Counted from the stretch's first letter, positions 29,793-38,840 are shown. The stretch is DNA of 64,000 nt from Mycobacterium sp. NS-7484 (GCF_001953975.1 NZ_MBEJ01000127.1:99833-163832); one strand, 5' to 3'. Notes: generated by a model from the letters alone, not told the origin. Numbers and translations: made by a program.

Positions 29793-30887
29793 TCAGCTCT
29801 GCTGCGTCTGCTGCGGTACTTCGATGGCGCCGGTCGGGGCGTCGTCCTCGACCACGCGGTGGTGGCGCGTCGTCGGCTCGTCACCGAACTCGTGCACCGC
29901 GTACTTGTGGGTGCCGTCGAGGTCGTCGAGGATCGCGGCCTGGGCAGCCGGCGGCAGGGTGTGCAGGATCTCGCGCACCCGGGCCTGACGGCGGGCCACG
30001 CCCTGGCGCTCGGGCATACCCGGGGTGGCGGTCAGCTGCGGCGGCACGCCCTCGATCTCCTCGACACCACCGTCATGCTGGCCACGGTCGAGCATGGCCT
30101 GCTCGGCGGCCGCGGTGGCCTCGTCCTTCTCCTCCGACATACCGATCGGGCCGATGCGGCGGCCGTTGAGGAACTGCTTGACGACGGGCTCCTCGCTGGT
30201 CAGCAGCACCTCACGCGGGCCGAACATGACCAGCTGCTTGCGGAACAGCATGCCGATGTTGTCGGGCACGGTGCGGGCGATGTTGATGTTGTGCGTCACG
30301 ATCAGCACCGTGGCGTCGATCTGGGCGTTGATGTCGATCAGCAGCTGGCTCAGGTAGGCGGTACGCACCGGATCCAGACCGGAGTCCGGCTCGTCACAGA
30401 GGATGATCTGCGGATCGAGCACCAGGGCGCGGGCCAGGCCGGCACGCTTGCGCATACCACCGGAGATCTCGCCGGGGAACTTGTGACCGTCGTTGGGCAT
30501 ACCGACGAGCTCGAGCTTCTCCATCACGATGTTGCGGATTTCGCTCTCGCTCTTCTTCGTGTGCTCACGCAACGGGAAGGCGGTGTTGTCGTAGATGTTC
30601 ATCGAGCCGAACAACGCGCCGTCCTGGAACAGCACACCGAACAGCGTGCGGATCTCGTAGAGCTCCTTGGCCGAGCACTGCAGGATGTCGGTGCCGTCGA
30701 TGACGATCGAGCCGCGCTCGGGGCGCAGCAAGCCGATCAGGGACTTCAGGAACACCGACTTACCGGTACCCGACGGGCCCAGCAGCACACTGACTTCGCC
30801 GGCGGGAATCGACATCGTGACGTCTTCCCAGATCTTTGACGATCCGAAAGATTTACTCAGTCCCGTCACATCGATTTGGACGCCCAT
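29793..30887 (-). CDS. mceG: ATPase of Mce lipid transporters (MceG/Mkl)
   Basis: This is a 364-residue ABC ATPase. Walker A GPSGTGKS lies near residue 38, the Q-loop LFQDGALF near 88, signature SGGMRKR near 141, Walker B IILCDEPDSGLDP near 160, and switch His in VTHNI near 200. A long C-terminal extension beyond residue 250 is typical of MceG/Mkl. It energises Mce permeases that import fatty acids and sterols. ATG 30887 has GGAAGGATC upstream; a TTG just before it is not needed. mce operons are not in this window. Equivalent to Rv0655. Confidence 0.93.
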   Translation of the reverse strand: MGVQIDVTGLSKSFGSSKIWEDVTMSIPAGEVSVLLGPSGTGKSVFLKSLIGLLRPERGSIVIDGTDILQCSAKELYEIRTLFGVLFQDGALFGSMNIYDNTAFPLREHTKKSESEIRNIVMEKLELVGMPNDGHKFPGEISGGMRKRAGLARALVLDPQIILCDEPDSGLDPVRTAYLSQLLIDINAQIDATVLIVTHNINIARTVPDNIGMLFRKQLVMFGPREVLLTSEEPVVKQFLNGRRIGPIGMSEEKDEATAAAEQAMLDRGQHDGGVEEIEGVPPQLTATPGMPERQGVARRQARVREILHTLPPAAQAAILDDLDGTHKYAVHEFGDEPTTRHHRVVEDDAPTGAIEVPQQTQQS

Positions 30888-30982
30888 CAAAGATCCTTCC
30901 GCCTACGGCTCACCCCGCCACCTGCTGCGGCCTGTGGCTTGAGTCACCATAGCGCACGGCGTACCACCCACACGTGCTTGTC

Positions 30983-31011
30983 CCTATATACCCCGTGCAC
31001 TTTCAGTCCAA
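30983..31011 (-). promoter_or_regulatory. Candidate mceG promoter
   Basis: On the minus strand TTGGAC (31006-31011), a 17-bp spacer and TATAGG (30983-30988) lie about 95 nt upstream of mceG. A second TANNNT box, TATGGT, occurs further downstream in the leader. Assigned by eye. Confidence 0.45.
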
Positions 31012-31029
31012 TCCGGCGTGAACAGCAAA

Positions 31030-31061
31030 GAACCCCCGAATCCGAGGGGATTCGGGGGTTC
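31030..31061 (-). terminator. Hairpin after rplL
   Basis: A perfect 14-bp stem (GAACCCCCGAATCC and its complement) with a four-base loop lies 18 nt past the rplL stop. It is probably the end of the rplJL transcript. Confidence 0.85.
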
Positions 31062-31079
31062 TCGCAGTCCAGTGGTGAA

Positions 31080-31472
31080 CTACTTGACGGTGACGCTGGC
31101 GCCGGCGGCCTCGAGCTTGGCCTTGGCGTCCTCGGCAGCCTCCTTGGAGACCTTCTCCAGCAGCGGCTTGGGAGCGCCGTCGACCAGATCCTTGGCTTCC
31201 TTCAGGCCCAGGCCGGAGACGATCTCGCGGACGACCTTGATGACACCGATCTTCTTGTCGCCGGCACCCTCGAGGATGACGTCGAATTCCGACTGCTCCT
31301 CGGCGGCCTCGGCGGCACCGCCGGCGTGGGCACCCGGGGCAGCGGCAACGGCGACCGGAGCGGCCGCGGTGACCTCGAAGACCTCTTCGAACTGCTTCAC
31401 GAACTCAGAGAGCTCCAGCAGGGTCATTTCCTTGAAAGCGTCGAGCAGTTCGTCGGTGGACAGCTTGGCCAT
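31080..31472 (-). CDS. rplL: 50S ribosomal protein L7/L12
   Basis: This is a 130-residue stalk protein. The N-terminal dimerisation domain (LLDAFKEMTLLELSEFVKQF) is followed by an Ala/Gly hinge near residues 40-55 and the C-terminal factor-binding domain with GAGDKKIGVIKVVRE. It recruits translational GTPases as a multimer on L10. It lies 51 nt after rplJ. Confidence 0.98.
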   Translation of the reverse strand: MAKLSTDELLDAFKEMTLLELSEFVKQFEEVFEVTAAAPVAVAAAPGAHAGGAAEAAEEQSEFDVILEGAGDKKIGVIKVVREIVSGLGLKEAKDLVDGAPKPLLEKVSKEAAEDAKAKLEAAGASVTVK

Positions 31473-31523
31473 GGTGATGGTCCTTCCTGATTTTTCTTAC
31501 AGATGTGTGGGTGGATTGTGCGG

Positions 31524-32051
31524 TTAAGCGGCTTCTTCGCCGGCCTTCTTCTCCTGCAGCGCCGCGGCGAGGCGGGCCACCTGAGAAGCGGGAGCGTTGA
31601 ACAGGCCTGCGGCCTTGGACAGGTTGCCCTTCATGGCACCTGCCAGCTTGGCGAGCAGCACCTCGCGGGATTCGAGATCGGCGATCTTCTCGACCTCGGC
31701 GACGGACAGCGCCTTGCCGTCCATGTAGCCGCCCTTGATGACGAGCGCCTTGTGGTCCTTGGCGAACTTCTTGATCGCCTTGGCGGCGTCAACGGGCTCA
31801 CCCTGGACGAACGCGATCGCCGTGGGACCGGCGAACAGCTCGTCGAGACCTTCAATGCCGGCTTCGGACGCAGCGCGCTTCACCAGAGTGTTCTTGGCGA
31901 CGGTGTACGTGGCGGAGTCGCCGAGGGAACGACGCAGCTCAGCCAGGTTCGCCACAGTCAGCCCGCGGTACTCGGTGACGACGGTGGCCGTCGACGCCTT
32001 GAACTGCTCGGCAATGTCGGCAACCGCCGTGGCCTTTTCAGCCTTGGCCAT
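31524..32051 (-). CDS. rplJ: 50S ribosomal protein L10
   Basis: This is a 175-residue L10 starting MAKAEKATAVADI behind AAGGAGG. It contains the rRNA-binding N-terminal domain and the C-terminal helix that anchors L7/L12. ATG 32051 is clear; sequence further upstream in the same frame is leader. Regulation by an L10-binding leader is likely from the long structured upstream region. Confidence 0.97.
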   Translation of the reverse strand: MAKAEKATAVADIAEQFKASTATVVTEYRGLTVANLAELRRSLGDSATYTVAKNTLVKRAASEAGIEGLDELFAGPTAIAFVQGEPVDAAKAIKKFAKDHKALVIKGGYMDGKALSVAEVEKIADLESREVLLAKLAGAMKGNLSKAAGLFNAPASQVARLAAALQEKKAGEEAA

Positions 32052-32271
32052 GCATGCCTCCTTGTGGTGGGTATCGGGCGTCCCGCCTCGAACCGCCAAC
32101 CGGGTGCCGGCCCGGAAATGACGAACGCCCCGACGCAGACAGGTCGGGGCGCACAGATACCCAGCACGAAACTGGTCTAGCCTCGTCCTCCTGCGTGGGC
32201 CGCCCGGATATCCAGGACCTTCAACCAATTCGCGCAAGCGCTCACTGGTGACCGACGGTCTTCGGTGGAAC
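32052..32271 (-). promoter_or_regulatory. rplJ leader, probable L10-type autoregulatory RNA
   Basis: About 220 nt lie between the promoter candidate and rplJ with no gene. The upstream half has several short complementary segments. A GCCCCGAC/GTCGGGGC hairpin at 32126-32151 lies about 75 nt ahead of rplJ. In many bacteria L10 or L10(L12) complexes bind such a leader to repress rplJL. The exact L10 site is not assigned. Confidence 0.5.
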
Positions 32272-32277
32272 TCGACC

Positions 32278-32307
32278 AGAGTAGCCGAACACCTACCGAT
32301 CAGCCAA
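32278..32307 (-). promoter_or_regulatory. Candidate rplJL promoter
   Basis: On the minus strand TTGGCT (32302-32307), 18 bp, TACTCT (32278-32283). The -10 fits TANNNT. The layout matches the rpsL promoter candidate. Confidence 0.45.
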
Positions 32308-32326
32308 AACGCGTCACCCCTCGGCG

Positions 32327-32779
32327 TCAGCGTGCGCCCGCGACCACCAGCAATACAAACGCCGTCGCCAGCAGTCCGACTCGCACCCAGTGCAGACGGT
32401 CCCAGCGACGCACCCACTCGTGGAAATGCGCCACGTCGGTGTCACTGTCCCTGTCACCCCAGGAGCCGGCAGCGACGCGGTTGTTGATCGGCACCAGCGT
32501 GGTGAGTGTGATCACGACGATCAGACCCATCAGCACGATCGCGGTGATGAGCAACGGGGCCGGGTTCCAGACCGCCGCGGCGATCATGAGCCCCACCGCG
32601 CCCAGGTACCAGAACGGCATCACCGTCCCGAGGATCCGGCCTCCGCTGCCGCGAGCCTGCCGGTAAGCGGTGTCAGGCAACCGCTGCAGGATCGGGTTGG
32701 TGAACGCGGCCACGCCGAACTCGACGCCGACGAGTGGGCCGAGGACGACGACGGCGAGTATTTGTAGCGCTTCTTCCAT
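32327..32779 (-). CDS. DUF1772 (anthrone oxygenase-like) membrane protein
   Basis: This is a 150-residue protein with four hydrophobic helices (about 5-27, 50-70, 74-95 and 130-148). A conserved polar segment between helices 1 and 2 and a PINNRVAAG loop near 97 are typical of DUF1772 proteins. Some family members are anthrone oxygenases; a specific role cannot be assigned here. It is divergent from an HxlR regulator with a clean palindrome between them, so it is probably the regulator's target. Confidence 0.8.
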   Translation of the reverse strand: MEEALQILAVVVLGPLVGVEFGVAAFTNPILQRLPDTAYRQARGSGGRILGTVMPFWYLGAVGLMIAAAVWNPAPLLITAIVLMGLIVVITLTTLVPINNRVAAGSWGDRDSDTDVAHFHEWVRRWDRLHWVRVGLLATAFVLLVVAGAR

Positions 32780-32816
32780 ACATCGACAGTGGTCGCTAAG
32801 CTGACAAAAAACAAGG

Positions 32817-32836
32817 TACTGACAAATTAGTCAGTA
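32817..32836. promoter_or_regulatory. Palindromic operator candidate, HxlR/DUF1772
   Basis: TACTGAC-N6-GTCAGTA is a perfect 7-bp inverted repeat between the two divergent starts. Its right arm touches the AAGGAG Shine-Dalgarno of the HxlR gene. A further TGAC half-site lies about 15 nt to the left. This is consistent with HxlR autorepression and control of the DUF1772 gene. Confidence 0.65.
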
Positions 32837-32845
32837 AGGAGAGCG

Positions 32846-33274
32846 ATGGCGGTTTCGAAGAAGGAGATCGGCGAGTGTCCGATCGACGCGACGCTGTCGG
32901 TCATCGACGGCCGGTGGAAGGGCACGATCCTGTGGCGGTTGACCGACGGGCCGATGCGCACCGCCGAGTTGCGCCGCAGCATCCCCGACATCACCGAGCG
33001 CATGCTGATCCGGCATCTGCACGATCTCGTCGACGCCGGGATCATCGACCGTCATGACGCGGGGACGGTGCCACCCTGCGTGCACTACTCGATCTCCGAC
33101 TACGGGATGACACTGGCGCCGGTCCTGCAGGCGCTGTGCGACTGGGGCCGCACCCACATGCAGAAGCAGCGCGATCAGCCGCGGGCCAGGGCCGCCGCAC
33201 CCACCAGGCCGGCATCGCCGCCGAGCTCGGCGGCCACCCGGCGCAGCCCACGCAGGAAGTCCAGCCCGGCGTAG
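32846..33274 (+). CDS. HxlR-family transcriptional regulator
   Basis: This 142-residue winged-helix protein has the HxlR signature (CPIDATLSVIDGRWKGTILW, then ELRRSIPDITERMLIRHLHDL), and Cys11 at the usual redox-sensing place. The conserved domain ends near residue 112 (GRTHMQKQ). The last 30 residues are basic and low complexity and lie antisense to the ROK kinase gene, a 100-bp convergent overlap. SD AAGGAG. Confidence 0.88.
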   Translation: MAVSKKEIGECPIDATLSVIDGRWKGTILWRLTDGPMRTAELRRSIPDITERMLIRHLHDLVDAGIIDRHDAGTVPPCVHYSISDYGMTLAPVLQALCDWGRTHMQKQRDQPRARAAAPTRPASPPSSAATRRSPRRKSSPA

Positions 33275-34071
33275 TGCGCCAGCGCTTTTCGTAGCGGATC
33301 GAATAGCAGGGCCCCGGACTTGACCACTCCCCCACCGATCACCACGAGGTCCAGGTCGCACACCGCGGCCACCGACGCGATCATCGCCGCGACCGCCCGC
33401 GCACCGCGATCAAAGGCCTTGAGCGCCAACTGATCTCCAAGGCCGGCTGCATCGCCCAGCGCCTTCGCATCGGTACCGGTCCACCCCTGTCGCCGGGCCC
33501 ACCGCACCATGCTGGGGCCCGATGCAACGGTCTCAACGCAGCCGTGCCCACCGCACGTACACGGCTCACCGCCGTCGGGGTCGACGACGACGTGGCCGAC
33601 GTGCCCCGCGTTGCCGGTGCGGCCGTCATACGGCATCCCGTCGAGGACCAAACCCCCACCGATCCCGGTCGACACCACCATGCCGAGCAGGAATTGTGCG
33701 CCCCGGCCCGCACCACGCCATTGCTCCCCCAGCGCCATACACAGCCCGTCCCCGCCGAGCCGCACCGGCAACCGCGTCACGGCTGCCACCCGCTCGACAA
33801 TCGGAAAGTCCTGCCACTGCGGGATGTTGATCGGGCTGATGGTGCCGTTGAGCAGGTGGATCGGTCCGGCCGAGGCGACGCCGACGCCGGTGACCGCGCC
33901 ACCGGCAATCCGCGAGGTCTCGGCGAGCAACGTCTCGACCACACCCCACACCGTTTCCGCGTCCCCGTCGGGCGTCGGCAGTTGCGACCGATGGACCAGT
34001 TCACCGTCCGGGTCGACCAGGCCGGCCGCGATCTTGGTGCCGCCGATGTCGAGGGCCGCTGTGAGTGTCAT
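33175..34071 (-). CDS. ROK-family sugar kinase
   Basis: This is a 298-residue ASKHA-fold kinase. LDIGGTKIAAGLV near residue 7 is the phosphate-binding loop, GNAGHVGHVVVD lies near 152, and the ROK zinc motif CTCGGHGCVE near 171. Members phosphorylate glucose, mannose or N-acetylated hexoses with ATP. The neighbouring GH38 mannosidase suggests mannose or a related hexose, but this is inference. Equivalent to Rv0650. Confidence 0.88.
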   Translation of the reverse strand: MTLTAALDIGGTKIAAGLVDPDGELVHRSQLPTPDGDAETVWGVVETLLAETSRIAGGAVTGVGVASAGPIHLLNGTISPINIPQWQDFPIVERVAAVTRLPVRLGGDGLCMALGEQWRGAGRGAQFLLGMVVSTGIGGGLVLDGMPYDGRTGNAGHVGHVVVDPDGGEPCTCGGHGCVETVASGPSMVRWARRQGWTGTDAKALGDAAGLGDQLALKAFDRGARAVAAMIASVAAVCDLDLVVIGGGVVKSGALLFDPLRKALAHYAGLDFLRGLRRVAAELGGDAGLVGAAALARG

Positions 34072-34083
34072 GCAGGGTCACCT

Positions 34084-34698
34084 TCAGTGCTTGTGCGTGT
34101 TGTCGGGCTGGCGTGGATCACCGGGATGTTCGTAGCCGGGGGCCAGTTGCACCAGTGCCGCACATTGCGCGTCGAGCCATTGCCGAAACGCCTGCCGGCG
34201 CACGGCGGCACGCAGGTGCGAGGAAATCTGGTCACGGACCGCGTCCAGCGCCAGCGCGACGGGCGCAGTGTGCCAGCCGTTCGGCCCGCGCCCCGCGATA
34301 GCGAAGCGCAGTGGATTCCGGGCGTGATACGCCGCCACCTGCGACTCCGAAACCCGCACTGCCGCAGTCACTTCAGTGAAGACCGCACGGGCCAGGGGGT
34401 CCGCCAGCACCGCCGCGGCGACGCTGCCGATCTGCAACCGGGCGGACGTGTCGGGCAGCACCGCCTCCAGCGCCGGGGCACCATCGGCAGTCAGGCCGCG
34501 CACTGCCGCCTCCTCGGCCACCACCCGTTCGGCGGTCACCAGCTGTGTGAGCCAGCGGCGCAGTTGACGCCCCTCGCTGGTGCCCGCCCGCGGCAGCGCT
34601 GCCGCCCGGTTACCGGCCCGCACCGCGGTTTCCCGATCGTCGATCTCCTTGACCCACACCGGCTTTCCAGCCACCTGGGCCGCCCACGCCGTGTTCAT
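34084..34698 (-). CDS. SurA/foldase-like helical protein, unknown function
   Basis: This 204-residue protein overlaps the mannosidase stop by 4 bp (ATGA). Its middle resembles the helical chaperone domain of SurA/PrsA-type proteins (LRRWLTQLVTAERVVAEEAAVRGL, then SESQVAAYHARNPLRFA), but no parvulin prolyl-isomerase domain and no signal peptide is seen. Database names for relatives are often misleading. It may assist or regulate the mannosidase. Confidence 0.6.
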   Translation of the reverse strand: MNTAWAAQVAGKPVWVKEIDDRETAVRAGNRAAALPRAGTSEGRQLRRWLTQLVTAERVVAEEAAVRGLTADGAPALEAVLPDTSARLQIGSVAAAVLADPLARAVFTEVTAAVRVSESQVAAYHARNPLRFAIAGRGPNGWHTAPVALALDAVRDQISSHLRAAVRRQAFRQWLDAQCAALVQLAPGYEHPGDPRQPDNTHKH

Positions 34699-37600
34699 CG
34701 CACCGTCACCGTGACCGCCGACGAATAGACCAGCCGTCCGGCACATCCCACCCGGACCAGTGCCCACCATTGCCCCGGCTCCAGCCACGGTGGCGGTGCG
34801 ACGTCGAACACGATCTCGGCGGTACCGGCCGCGGGGATCTCCGTGCCCACCGCGGCCGGTCCGATCCATTCCCAGGTGCCCCACGGGCTGATCACATGGG
34901 CCTCGGCGGACAGGCTGCTGTGCGCGTCGGTGCCGACGGTGACCGACAGCTGCGCGGTCTCGCCGGCCTGGACGTCGACCGGTTGCGGCTCGGAGACGAG
35001 GGTGAGCACGTGGTGGCCCGGTTCGCCGACGGTGACGATGCAGACGTCCTCGACCACCTGGCGCCAGGACTGCGGCAAGGCCTCCGCACCGCTGCCGGTC
35101 ACCGAGAGTTCGGCGCGCAGCGGGTACAGCCCTGGTTCGACAGTGGCCGGGACGCGCAGCAGCACATCGGTTTCCAGATGCTCACCGGGCGGCAGCAGGT
35201 AGGGCAGTTCGGTGGGCTGCACCGCCCATCCTGCCGGCGCGTGTAGCCGGATCTGGCCGTGCAGGGCGGCGTCGGTGCAGTCGCTGGCCGCCGTCAGTCG
35301 CAGCGTCACATCGGTGCCGGCTTGCGCGGTGACGCCGTCAGGATGCAGGTAGGCGACGGCCGGCAGGCCACCCAACGGGGCGGGGCCGCGGTTGTGCAAC
35401 CAGTACCGGGCGTAGAGCGGCTGCGCCGTCTCGGCTTCGGGAGCCAGCTGCTGGTGCTCGCGCCGCAGCACCTGCGGCAGGTTCAATTCCGTCGATATCG
35501 TGGCGATCTGGTAGCCGTGCAGGCTCAACCGGTCAGGCTGGTCGGGCACAGGCTCTTCCAGCAGGTTCAGGTTCACCGCGGTGGACACGGTGCGCAGTCC
35601 GGAGCGCAGGGTCACTTCGGTGGCCTTGCCGGTGATCTCGATCAACCGGGCAGTTACCCCCGCGGCCGGGTCGGCGCTGCGCGCACTGCCCGACGCCAGC
35701 GGATTACCGGTGGCTTTGAGCGCACCGAGTTGCACGACGCCGGCCGGCTCGATCTCCAGCAGTGAGCCCCAGGGCGGCAGCCCGCCGACCTCCTCGGATT
35801 GCACGACCACCGGCTGCAGCGGCCGGCTGAATTCCGCGGCGCTCGATGCCACTCCGACCGTGCGCCAATCCCCGATACCGGTGACCAGGGCGTAGTCGAA
35901 TGTGTGTGTCCAATGCTGCAATTGGAAGTTGGAGCCGTCCGGCGCAGTGCGCCGCGGCGGGTCGATCCACGTGCCCGACGGCCAGCCCGTACAGGACCGC
36001 ATGAGCGACGTGTGCAGTGTGCCGTCGGGCTCGACGGCGAAGCTCGGCACTCCGCGGTTGAGCAGGGCGACCGTGCGGTCGTCGAACGATTCGACCGCCG
36101 ACGGCGCCTGCTGGGTGACGGCGATCTCTGCGTCGGCCAACTCGTCCACGGCCGCGTCGAGGTCGCCGGCCAGGATCAGCACCGGCAACGCGCGCACACC
36201 GCGCAGATCAGCACCGGGCACCCAGTGGTCGGTCAGGGCCGCCGCGGCGGGCACCCACACTCGCGCTGAGCCGGTCTCCTCGAGCTGCCGTTTGACCTCA
36301 TCGGCGTAGGACACATCGGCTTCTGCGAGAACTGCGGCAGTGAACGGGTTTTCGTCCGGACCGCCGAGCGAGAAGCGGGCATCGGGCAGGTTCGAGTCCA
36401 CGCTGAGGTCACCGTAGCGGGGTTTGTCGGCGGCACTGCACGTCGCGGTCACCCCGGCCCGCACCAGGGCCACCATCAGGTTCCGCGGGTCCACTCCCTC
36501 GGCGTCGGGGGCGATCACCTCTGCCACTGATACGGCGCGGACATCCGAGCCGATGCGTATCCGCACGGCCGAGGACAGTCCGAACCAGCCGTAGGCCGGA
36601 TTGTCCAGCGTCCAGGGATGCTGTGCCGCGTCGACGGCAGTGTCGGCGCCGTGTGCGTGCATCAACCCGAACCCGCGCCCGATCACCGCGTCGCCGACCT
36701 CACTGACCGGCAGCGCCCCGGGCACCGGGCACGGCCAGCGCAGGCGTACCAGTCGGTCGGCTCCGGTGAACTCGTCGATCGTGGTGCGGCAGTCGACCCG
36801 GTCCACGCCGTCCCAGAGCGTGAGGATCTGGGTGTAGCGCAACAGATCTCCGATCCGGCCACGCACGATCACCCGTTGCCCCAGTGCACTGCGGTAGCAC
36901 TGCACGGACTCGGCCGGGAAGGCCGACGAGCATTGCACGCCCCCGGTGGGCAACAGGTGCCAGGGGCCCTCGCCGGCCTCCGGGTGGGCCGGATACTCCT
37001 CGTACACGGCCAGTTCGTTGCCGACGCCACCGTCGGAGATGAGTTCTGTTCCGTCGTCGGCGAGCGAGCACACCCCGCCGCCGCGGGCCGCGTCGACGCG
37101 TAACCGGTAGCGCTCGTTGGCGATCAGATCGCCCGCCATCGGCTGCCAGCCGTGCGCCGTCCCGGCGGCGAACCGGTAGGACCGCCACCCCAGTGAGGGA
37201 ACATCACGGGCCAACCAGCTCACCGTCGCCCCATCATGCTCGACCAGAACGGGCACCTCATCGCCGTCGCTGTCGAGGAGCTTGCCGGGGAAGGGTTGCT
37301 CCAGGTGCACGGTGACGATGTCGGACCGGTTGTGCGCCAGCGTGTTCCACACCACCACGGAACCGTCGACCACTTCGGAGAGCAGGCGCAGTGAATTGTC
37401 GCGCGCCGTGACGCCCAATTCCCAGGCGTCCCGCCAGCCCGTCAGCAGGTCGAGATACACCTGATCGGACTCCGAGCCGGTGATGGCGTCGTGGTGGGCG
37501 CCGTAGGCCAGTTGCACCCAGGCCTTGGCCAGTGCCGCCTGCGGATAGTCGGCGCCGCCGAGCAGCCCGGCGAACACGGCGAATTTCTCCGCGTCGAGCA

Positions 37601-38831
37601 CCGCGTCCTCGGCGGCCCGGTTGGCCTGCTTGGTGTCGATGTAGGAGACGTCTTTGCCGGTGTAGATCGGGTTCATGTCGCGGGTCTGCGGCGAGGGCGT
37701 GATGCCCCGGCACGCGGCCTCCTCCCGCACCGCCGCGAAGAACTCCGATGGCAGCGCACACACGAACTTGGGCCAGGCGTATCGCGCGTTCCAGTCCCGG
37801 TGGATCTGGGTGACCCACTTGTTGGGCGGCGTGTAGTCGGTGCCGACGGGCAACAACACGTTGCGGGTCAACGCAACTCGTTTGAGTTTGGCGAACAGCG
37901 CGTACGTGGACCCCTCCGCGTCGGCCAGACAGGCGGCGGAGTCCATCCACCATCCGGCCGAGTAGTGCGCGGGCATGTAGTGGGTCAACAATCCGCGGCC
38001 CGACGGGGCAATCCACTCGAACTCGCTGGCGAACTGCATCCGCTCGGGGTCACCGTCATGTTGCATCGGCCCCCACTGATGATGTGGCCCGCGCGCCCAA
38101 GAACTGGAGGTCAGCCCGGCGTCGGCGGCCATCCCGGGAAACTGCGGATCATGCCCGAACACGTCGAGTTGCCACGCGGTGGCCGGCTTGGCACCCAGTA
38201 CATCGCGCTGAAAACCCATGCCGTGCACGAAGTTCCGGATGGCAGTCTCGGGACTGGTGAGGTTGGTGTTGGGCTCGTTGTAGGTGCCGCCCATGATCTC
38301 GACGCGCCCCTCGGCGATGAACCGGCGAAGGTCGGCCCGGTCCTCCGGGCGGGCGTCCCAGTAGGGCTTGAGGTAGTCCACCTCGGCGAGCACGAACTTG
38401 TATTCCGGTTCGCGACGGGCCATTTCCAGGTGGGCGTGGACCAGGTCGAATCCGTTGGTCTGCCGGCACTGGCCGGGCGGGTCTTCGGTCCATACGCTCG
38501 TGTAGGCGGCCTGGGTGTTCCACCAGACCGGGTCGTAGTGGAAGTGGCTGATCATGTACATGGTCCAGCCGGGCTCGGCGACGGTGAATTCGAAGTCGGT
38601 CGTGTTCACCCGGGCCTGCCGGACCTGCCCCGGCACGCCGCGTTCGACATCGACCGGGACCTCGACGATGCCTTCCCCGGGCGCCGCGACCGCCTCTCCG
38701 GACAGTCCGTCGCCGCTGATCCGCACCGGCGTCGGCGCCGTGCAACCCGCGTAGCGCACCCGGACCAGCTGCCGAGGCGCGTCGTCGGGCCCGGCAAACA
38801 GCTCCGTCGTCTCCACTGACGTGACGTGCAT
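34695..38831 (-). CDS. Alpha-mannosidase, glycoside hydrolase family 38
   Basis: This is a 1378-residue GH38 enzyme. The N-terminal half holds the catalytic barrel: HFHYDPVWWNTQ (zinc ligands His/Asp) near residue 97, and WQLDVFGHDPQFP with the nucleophile Asp and zinc-site residues near 219. The C-terminal half is beta-rich, as in the family. No signal peptide is visible, so it is probably cytoplasmic and trims mannosides or recycles mannose-containing glycans. Length is above the common 1000-1200. Equivalent to Rv0648. Confidence 0.9.
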   Translation of the reverse strand: MHVTSVETTELFAGPDDAPRQLVRVRYAGCTAPTPVRISGDGLSGEAVAAPGEGIVEVPVDVERGVPGQVRQARVNTTDFEFTVAEPGWTMYMISHFHYDPVWWNTQAAYTSVWTEDPPGQCRQTNGFDLVHAHLEMARREPEYKFVLAEVDYLKPYWDARPEDRADLRRFIAEGRVEIMGGTYNEPNTNLTSPETAIRNFVHGMGFQRDVLGAKPATAWQLDVFGHDPQFPGMAADAGLTSSSWARGPHHQWGPMQHDGDPERMQFASEFEWIAPSGRGLLTHYMPAHYSAGWWMDSAACLADAEGSTYALFAKLKRVALTRNVLLPVGTDYTPPNKWVTQIHRDWNARYAWPKFVCALPSEFFAAVREEAACRGITPSPQTRDMNPIYTGKDVSYIDTKQANRAAEDAVLDAEKFAVFAGLLGGADYPQAALAKAWVQLAYGAHHDAITGSESDQVYLDLLTGWRDAWELGVTARDNSLRLLSEVVDGSVVVWNTLAHNRSDIVTVHLEQPFPGKLLDSDGDEVPVLVEHDGATVSWLARDVPSLGWRSYRFAAGTAHGWQPMAGDLIANERYRLRVDAARGGGVCSLADDGTELISDGGVGNELAVYEEYPAHPEAGEGPWHLLPTGGVQCSSAFPAESVQCYRSALGQRVIVRGRIGDLLRYTQILTLWDGVDRVDCRTTIDEFTGADRLVRLRWPCPVPGALPVSEVGDAVIGRGFGLMHAHGADTAVDAAQHPWTLDNPAYGWFGLSSAVRIRIGSDVRAVSVAEVIAPDAEGVDPRNLMVALVRAGVTATCSAADKPRYGDLSVDSNLPDARFSLGGPDENPFTAAVLAEADVSYADEVKRQLEETGSARVWVPAAAALTDHWVPGADLRGVRALPVLILAGDLDAAVDELADAEIAVTQQAPSAVESFDDRTVALLNRGVPSFAVEPDGTLHTSLMRSCTGWPSGTWIDPPRRTAPDGSNFQLQHWTHTFDYALVTGIGDWRTVGVASSAAEFSRPLQPVVVQSEEVGGLPPWGSLLEIEPAGVVQLGALKATGNPLASGSARSADPAAGVTARLIEITGKATEVTLRSGLRTVSTAVNLNLLEEPVPDQPDRLSLHGYQIATISTELNLPQVLRREHQQLAPEAETAQPLYARYWLHNRGPAPLGGLPAVAYLHPDGVTAQAGTDVTLRLTAASDCTDAALHGQIRLHAPAGWAVQPTELPYLLPPGEHLETDVLLRVPATVEPGLYPLRAELSVTGSGAEALPQSWRQVVEDVCIVTVGEPGHHVLTLVSEPQPVDVQAGETAQLSVTVGTDAHSSLSAEAHVISPWGTWEWIGPAAVGTEIPAAGTAEIVFDVAPPPWLEPGQWWALVRVGCAGRLVYSSAVTVTVR

Positions 38832-38840
38832 CGGAAAACC

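Noticed and set aside
37491..38819. Plus-strand 442-codon frame opposite the mannosidase
   Set aside because: GH38 zinc and nucleophile motifs are on the minus strand; the plus frame is a shadow.
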